Below are positions 57,414 to 64,000 of a stretch of DNA of 64,000 bases, piece after piece. Every line of letters begins with the position of its first letter. Within the stretch, counting starts at the first letter, position 1. The notes under the pieces were generated by a model, which searched no databases, was not told where the DNA came from, and saw nothing but the letters and a program-made list of their open reading frames with translations. Both the position numbers and the translations under genes were made by a program. The DNA comes from Spinacia oleracea. Lineage: Eukaryota > Streptophyta > Magnoliopsida > Caryophyllales > Amaranthaceae. The stretch spans positions 33,545,542-33,609,541 of the forward strand of contig NC_079492.1 of NCBI RefSeq assembly GCF_020520425.1, written 5' to 3'.

Positions 57414-60400
57414 ATGCATGCTTGTTTTCCTTGTATGCCTAGAAGAAAATCTAGAAATAACAACAATAACATGACTACAATAGAAACAACAAGTCCTCTT
57501 TACCTTCACCCATCAGATGGCAGTAGCTCCATAAACATAGAAAAACTTCAAGGATCCTCAAACTACATGTCATGGAGAAGGTCCTTTGAGATTTCTCTTG
57601 GTGCAAAGAGAAAACATGGGTTTGTGACTGGTGTTGTCAAGCAAGATCCCAGTGATTCAGTTAAACAAGATCACTGGGATACTTGCAACAACATGGTAAT
57701 CTCATGGATCATGTTCAATGTCACTGGATCCATAAAAAAGTCCATTATGTTTGTGACTAATAGTGCAACCATATGGAAACAGTTGGAGCAAAGATACACT
57801 ATGTCAAATGGGTCCAGGAAATACAAGATATGTAAAGATATCTATGAGACTAAGCAGCAAGGCAAGCTTATCTCAGAATATTACACATAATTGAGAGCTC
57901 TGTGGGAGGAACTTGAGGCTCTGAACATATATCCAACTATAAGCACCATGACACCTGAAATTAATGCATTTATAGGAGCTTTAAATCAGCAACGGGAAGA
58001 ACAAAAATTGTTCCAAATTCTGAATGGCCTGGATGATGGTTACAATGCTCGGAGAAGTCAGTTGTTGATGATGACACCTCTTCCCACTGTGGACAGCGCT
58101 TGTAGTTGTTTACAGCAAGAAGAATCACAGAGAGACATACGTAGGCCAACCAAGAAAGAATCTGATGTTGTGGCTATGTATAGTAAAAGCAGTTACACAA
58201 TAGTTCCCAATGTGCTAAACCAGGACACACAAAAGAGACATGTTGGTTTATTGTTGGATACCCAAGTTGGCACCCTCTGGGAAAGAAAGAATCAAAGGGA
58301 AAAGGAAAGGATAGTAGCAAGCACCAAGGGAGAGATTACTCTAAAACTTCCTATAACCACTTCAAAGGTGGTCAGAAGTGGAACAAAGGAAATGGTGGAA
58401 GTAAAAATAGGATGGTTGCCAATGCTCACACTCATAATGATGTTGCATCCAGTTCTACTAAGTCAACTTTCACCACTCAACAACTTGAGCAGCTCCTTAA
58501 AATGCTTCATGTTCCCTCTAAGGCAACTCCTGGTTCAGATACTAAAGATGAAATGGACACAGGGATTGCTGGAATGGTAAGCTGTTATTATGCAAATGCA
58601 ATAGGCCAAGAGTGGATCATTGATACTGGAGCCTCTCTCCATATGACTGGAAATTTGAATATGTTGCTCAACTCTGTCAAATGTGATGATTTTCCACAGA
58701 TAAACTTTCCTACGGGGAAAACTTCAGACATCACTCACACTGAGATTGTGAAATTACACAATCATCTTCAACTCAACAATTTGTTGTGTGTTCCAGCTTT
58801 CAAGCACAATCTCTTGTCAGTGAAGAAACTTGCTCAAGATTAAAAATGTAAGGTGGTATTCCATTCTGAGTATTGTATGATACAAGAAATCTGACATCCA
58901 GAGTCATTACACTTGGTAGGGTTGTCAATGGGTTGTACTACTTGGTAAATGAGCCTACAAGCCAAGCTATGAGACACATTACCAAGAGTGTGGGTGACAA
59001 CACAGTTGCAGGATGCAAGAAAACAGCCATGACAACCTCAGGAGACCTTGTTATTCTCACAACAGTGAGAGACACTAATCCAATGAATGCAACCACACTA
59101 TGGCACCATAGACTTGGACATGCTCCAGTGGAAAAAATCAACAAAATTCAGGGTTTAAAAGGGTTCAACACTAAGTGTATTGATGTGTGTGTTACATGCC
59201 ACTAGAAAAGTTCACCAAACTTCCTTACAATCCAAGCAACTCCAGAGATGCATAAGAATTTGAACTGATTCATATTGACACATGGGGCCCTTATAAGGTG
59301 AGTACTAGAGGTGGATACAAATATTTTCTGACTGTTGTGGATGATTTCTCAAGGGCAACCTAGATTCATCTGTTGAAGGTAAAATCTGATGCATATGAAG
59401 CACTTAGAGGGTTTGTCAAAATGGTTAAAACTCAGTTCCAGAAAATTATGAAGAAAGTAAGATCTGATAATAGCCTTGAGTTTGATGACAAACTATGCAT
59501 GCCATTCTTTTCTGAATTGGGTATCACTCATCAGACATCATGGGTAGGGAGACCACAACTGAATGGGAGAGTGGAGAGAAAACATAGAAATATCCTTGAA
59601 ATGGGAAGAGCTCATAGGTTCCAAGTTGGGTTACCACTTTAATTCTGGGGAGATTGTGTGCAAATTGCAATCCACATCACCAACAAGCTTCCTATTCCTA
59701 TGTTGAACAACAAATCACCTTATGAGGTACTATACCAAACCATTCCTGCTTATGATCATTTAAAAGTATTTGGTTGCTTAGCTCTTGCATCTAATCCTAG
59801 CATTGTCAGCGATAAATTTGCATTTAGAGGTGTTCCCTATGTGTTTCTAGGATACCCCTTCTCCCAGAAAGGCTACAAAATTTTGAACTTGATTACCAAC
59901 ACAACCTTTGTCTCTAGGGATGTGACATTTTATGAGCACATTCTTCCTTATCAAATTTTCCACAACTCAAAATCCAATTCCTCAAAAATTCCTGAGCCTA
60001 TTCATGTAAACCCCTGGATTGACACTGACACCCTACCTGACATCCCTCTTCCTCATGAAACCACAAACACCCAAACAAACAACACAAACAACCCCATAGA
60101 ACATGCTACTGATGCAAGTCTTGTACCTACAAGCCCTCCTGAGATAAGAAGATCCACCAGATCCCTCAAAAAGCCAGCCTGGATGGGAGATTATTCTTTC
60201 AACCTTGTCACTAATAGTACTACCACTCAAGCCAAATCTATAGCCTACACCACACTCACACCTAAATTCTCCTATTTCATGACCCACCTAACCAAAATGG
60301 CCTCTAAAGCAAAAGCTGGTGAACCTGTTCAATTCAAGAAAGATGTTTAAGACCCTAAATGGGTCAAAGCAATGAATGATGAACTTGATGCCCTTGAAGC

Positions 60401-60660
60401 AAATCATACCTGGGATATCACTGAGTTGCCCCCATGAAAGAGAGCCATAGGAAACAAATGGTTGTATAAAACCAAATTTGACAGAGATGGCAATCTTGAT
60501 AGACACAAATCAAGACTGGTTGTGTTGGGAAATAGACAGAAATATGGAATATATTATGACCAAACTTTTTCTCCTGTGGCAAAACTTTTTACTGTTAGAT
60601 CAATTTTGGCTGTAGCTGCTCTAGAGAATTGGTTTTTACATCAAATGGATGTTAAAAATG
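57414..60660 (+). pseudogene. gag-pol of copia element 3, many lesions, truncated in reverse transcriptase
   Basis: Gag (LQGSSNYMSWRRSFEISLG) starts near 57471. A TAA lies at 57888-57890 and a frameshift near 58210, where the zinc knuckle is degraded (QCAKPGHTKETC lacks its first Cys). Protease IIDTGASLHMTGN is followed by a stop and a shift at about 58841-58873. The integrase zinc region (WHHRLGHAPVEKI) then gives way to further breaks. Integrase core motifs VRSDNSLEF and GRVERKHRNILEMG are followed by TAA 59640, TAA 60348 and TGA near 60435. Reverse transcriptase stops at HQMDVKN. Clearly inactive. Confidence 0.87.
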
Positions 60661-60840
60661 TAGGGGTGGCAATCAGGTCGGGTCAGATCAGGTTTGGGTC
60701 GACCTGTTATATAAACGGGTTAGGAACCCCTGACCTGAACCTGATCCGTTTACTTAACCAGGTTGAAAATTCGAACCCTGACCTGATCTGCTCATAAACG
60801 GGTCAACTTGAACCCAACCCGTTTAACCTGACTTTTATTT
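60661..60840 (+). mobile_element. Terminus of a hAT-like element
   Basis: TAGGGGTGGCAATC, followed by many GGGTC/GACCTG words on both strands, is a common plant hAT end. No opposite terminus (TTGCCACCCCTA) and no resumption of the interrupted copia reading frame was found to the right. It may be one end of a larger deleted element. Confidence 0.5.
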
Positions 60841-61320
60841 AGGTATCAATTTTTCATCTCTTTCAAAATAATCAACTTATTTTTCCCCTCTTTGGTAATA
60901 CGGAATAATCAAATTATTTAGCCTGTTTTGGACTAAATTAGTCGCAACAATAGCCACACAGTAGAACAATTGACAAAATAAATTCATACTAAGACTATAA
61001 TAAATAATTAAATCTAAGTACTATTTCCAACAACAAATTTCGAACAAATCACAGTAGTATTGTAGCAGAACAATTTTATAATACTGGAACATTTGAACTC
61101 CTAATTTGAATATTAGTATCAGCCTTTGAATCTTCAACGATGCACTCTTTGAAGTTGAGAATTCCTGTTGGCCTTTAGCAATTCAAGACACTGAGAAGAA
61201 CAAAAATTCAAAGGTTATGTGTAAAATTTGGGGAAATAAACAACAATATTTGAAAGAAATTCGAAGCACATGTAAAAATCTCGAAAATTACTCTTAAGTT
61301 CAACATAAAGCTCCAACAAA
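60841..61320. other. Gene-free stretch
   Basis: AT-rich DNA between the hAT-like end and the CACTA terminus. No coding or structural signal was recognised. Confidence 0.5.
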
Positions 61321-61893
61321 CACTAGTAGAAAAACATTCATTTGAGGCGTCACTTTTATATTCATTTGCGGCGTTTTTGGCGTAGCAGCAAATAGAGTGG
61401 CAGCAAATGAATAGGATTGATTTGCGGCGTTAAAAAACGCCTCTAATTAATGATTCATTTGCGGCGTATACGTAGAAAAACGCCTCAAATTAATAGTATT
61501 GTTAGGCGGCGTTTTGTACCTAAACGCCTCAAACTTTGTAAAATTTCAGGAGTTAAAATGCCGCCAATAATGTGTAATTTTGTTTTATAAAATAATTTAT
61601 TTTCTATATTCAATAAGCCAAAAAATGTAGAACCTGTACTCACGCCACATTTATACAATGTCCAAAAGTATCATCAACCACCAATAACTTCCAATAAACT
61701 TTGATTTTTACATATAATACCACCATCATATGTTTACAAAAATAAACCAACTAAATAGTTACGTTTGAAGTCGAACGTAACCATGTCTTTTACACTTCGT
61801 ACGTTACAATTTTGCACCAAAAATATAATAAGGCAATTATATATGACTTCAATAGCAGGAAACATCCACAAAAAGAGATCGATGAAAGGTTAT

Positions 61894-61989
61894 TTACACA
61901 CAATGTTCGGTGAAGTATGATTCCCATTTGTCTCGTATTTCATCAATTTGCTCATTGGTGAAACGCTCTCCACTTAGTGACGTGCAAAC
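61894..61989 (-). CDS. Possible terminal exon of a CACTA-encoded gene
   Basis: On the minus strand an acceptor TTTTGTTAG precedes a 31-codon open stretch with GERFTNEQIDEIRDKWESYF, ending in TAA 61894-61896. It lies about 0.57 kb inside the CACTA end, where terminal exons of CACTA genes are found. I do not recognise the domain with certainty. Confidence 0.3.
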   Translation of the reverse strand, partial: VCTSLSGERFTNEQIDEIRDKWESYFTEHCV

Positions 61990-64000
61990 CTAACAAAATA
62001 ATCTATATATCATAAAATAAGTTGACACATACAATAAACTTTAAATCATCTAAATGAGTACGAAGAAGTGAAGGAGTTTAGAGAAAAGGGATGTGGTAAA
62101 AATGAGTGAACAATAAGCTATCAGGATTAGGAAGTTGTCAGGTCACATGATGATCAACAGAATGCCATACTTCTTCCCATGGTGATTAGGAAGTTGTCAG
62201 GATTCTCTTCTATAATGATATTTATATTTAGAGGGAGAGGGGGGGGGGGTGTGTGTGTGGTATAGGTAACTAATTACAGAGACAAGAAGGGGGAAAAAGG
62301 TTATTAAGTTAATTACAAAGACAATTATTATCATAAAATGGAACTAATATGGAACTCAACAACATATTTCACAGTTTCTGGATAGTGGGAGTTAAATAGA
62401 GGTAAACCTCTAGAATATTAGGAAAAGAAAGATCAAATCAGGATTTGAATGTCAACCAAAAAAAATCATGAAAAATCATACAAAATTAAACTTGATTTAA
62501 GCATACAGAATTAAAGTTGTACTAACCAAGTTTTGTCTGCTGCCCTCCCTATTTGTCTGTCATACTTGATGCATATTCCACCTTAGGTAATTAAGTAAGT
62601 ACCCTGCAGCATTGCGAGATTAAAACTCTATTTACCATCAAGATCATCATTCTGGGCCACACTACACTCCACTGAAGCTTACAGTCTGAAGTTTGTCCAA
62701 TCTTTCGTTGCTGTTATGTTCAAGCCTTCCTGGATCACAATCAGATCACCTGTTAGGACTGTTGTTACCTTAACTCAAATCTAAAAACCCATTAACCAAG
62801 CTCCTTAATTTGTCTTTCATCACATATACCAGCATAGAAATTACATCTGCAGTCTACAACTAGAATCTACACTAGATAAAAGGTAGATATTCATTTTTGC
62901 TGCATTAGTTTTCTAAGTATACCAAAGTTAACCTGATTATACCTGATGTTTTCAACACGAACTCGCATTATAGGGTACCAACCATCTTTTGAGTTGGGCG
63001 TCCTGCTCCATGACCAGCCTTAAACTTAGTTCTATCAATAATTGGATTCTTTTGAGGGCTATTCTCCAAGCTTGTGCAAGGAACATGTTGCAATGTCTGC
63101 AATATAATACAGTACATATTTTAGGAAAGGAAAGGCGTGTGCGGCATGGTATCACTTAGTGACAAGAAAAAGCATGCACTGCAGCAGTTTCAGAGAACAC
63201 ACAGCCAACTATTTAAGTGAGTGCAAAGGCACCACACGATCATCATGGTCAGCTGGCAATAACATGGTAGATGGGTACTGTGCAGTTCGATCAGATGATA
63301 GCTCCCATTGTCTCCTAATGTTGTGTAGAGGTGAGTGCCTGTAAGCAAGAACGCTCTATACTCAAAGTAGGAAACTTAAGGAAAAAGAAGTGGTTCGGGC
63401 CACCTAATTTTCAAATATCACTTGTTTCTTATCAACCACGGTCTCCTAGCTGAAACATAGTAGATAAATAATACGAAAAGAAGTGTAAAAGTTATCTAAA
63501 TCTATACCAGCAATAACTTGTGCATAACAGCAGATGCTACAACTTAGAACAACAACAACATCAACAACAGATTGTGCATAGCAGCAATAACATCTCATAA
63601 TAACAGCATAGTATAACAACAACAACAACAGATAGCAACAACACAGTATAGTAGAAGCAACAATACATCAGACATCAACATCACAATACATCAGAAGCAA
63701 CAAATGCCAATCTATTTCAGGAGTTGTTTAATTTCTTCAAATCTCTACAATATGCTGCTCAAAACTAAACCAGAAAAGCTGGTAATTGAGTTCTTTTGTC
63801 CTACAGTGAGCTAGTATGATACTCCTACATATGCAATCAAAATTTAGCAACCTCCAACAATAAATAAAGATAGGTTCTAATAAACTTCTTCCACAATAAG
63901 ACTTCTAGCTAAAGAGCAGACTCAACTATCTGAACTGCGACCTACTTTACACAGAGAGATGAGGGACACACCCTTTGTCGCCTTCTGAAAATTGATTAGT
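61990..64000. other. Interior of the second CACTA element, no confirmed gene
   Basis: A second exon-like stretch on the minus strand at about 62940-63108 is bounded by GCAG and GTATAA and reads KFKAGHGAGRPTQKMVGTL in one frame, but that frame also carries a stop. The right part (about 63520-63690) is rich in CAA/CAACAA words. No transposase core was recognised. Confidence 0.35.

Larger units (their letters stand above)
56962..60660 (+). mobile_element. Ty1/copia element 3, decayed and 3'-truncated
   Basis: A probable 5' LTR (56962-57266) is followed by primer binding site TGGTATCAGAGC at 57267 and a multiply broken gag-pol. Reverse transcriptase ends after HQMDVKN at 60660, where a hAT-like terminus begins. 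No second LTR is seen in the window. Confidence 0.82.
61321..64000. mobile_element. CACTA transposon, left part; runs off the window
   Basis: Starts CACTAGTAGAAAAACATTCA at 61321 and carries subterminal repeats TTTGAGGCGT, TTTGCGGCGTT and their inverse AAAACGCCTC within the first 240 bp. The end and subterminal motifs differ from the CACTA at 41587, so this is another family. No matching terminus was seen before 64000. Beyond about 61560 there are only exon-like fragments on the minus strand. Confidence 0.7.

Noticed and set aside
1..64000. CRISPR arrays, phage-type defence genes or bacterial operons
   Set aside because: The window has spliced plant genes and plant retroelements throughout; no spaced direct-repeat array or bacterial gene was seen.

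Overview
The window is nuclear DNA from a flowering plant. It holds one large intron-rich host gene surrounded and invaded by plant transposable elements: Ty1/copia, a plant L1-type LINE, CACTA, Stowaway-like MITEs and a long solo LTR. The repeats fit a eudicot, perhaps Amaranthaceae/Caryophyllales, but that placement is inference and I cannot name the species. I see no tRNA or rRNA gene, no CRISPR array and no bacterial-type operon.

Host gene: the minus strand carries a complete 19-exon gene for a GUP1/HHAT-like membrane-bound O-acyltransferase (MBOAT). Its start codon is at 40719 and its stop at 12627-12629. I assembled it by hand; every intron is GT-AG, every phase matches, and the product is 525 residues. 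Its introns hold a 1.6-kb gag-only LTR element (14037-15651), a 5.1-kb copia element with three nonsense codons (20088-25174), a 10.3-kb Sirevirus-like copia element with near-identical LTRs and an extra third ORF (26359-36686), and several MITEs. All three LTR elements lie antisense to the gene.

Left side (1-12.6 kb): a minus-strand copia element (563-10605) has a truncated outer LTR, a frameshift and a nonsense codon. It is flanked on the right by a decayed Ty3/Tat-like leader and LTR with a tRNA-Arg-type primer binding site, and possibly by a related relic on the left.

Right side (40.9-56.3 kb): one minus-strand LINE, about 8.2 kb before later insertions, starts about 0.2 kb upstream of the host start codon. 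Matching target-site copies (AGTCCAACAG) bound it at 40940-40949 and 56328-56337. It was later split by a non-autonomous CACTA element (41587-45837, TSD GTT) and a 2.96-kb solo LTR (47880-50838, TSD GTAAG). The sequence beyond 56.34 kb was therefore once directly upstream of the host gene.

Far right (56.9-64 kb): a decayed plus-strand copia element (56962-60660) stops inside reverse transcriptase, at a hAT-like terminus. A second CACTA element begins at 61321 and runs off the window.

How the parts interact: the only evident cellular gene is the MBOAT gene. The transposons shape its intron lengths and its upstream region. I found no multi-gene pathway or defence system here.
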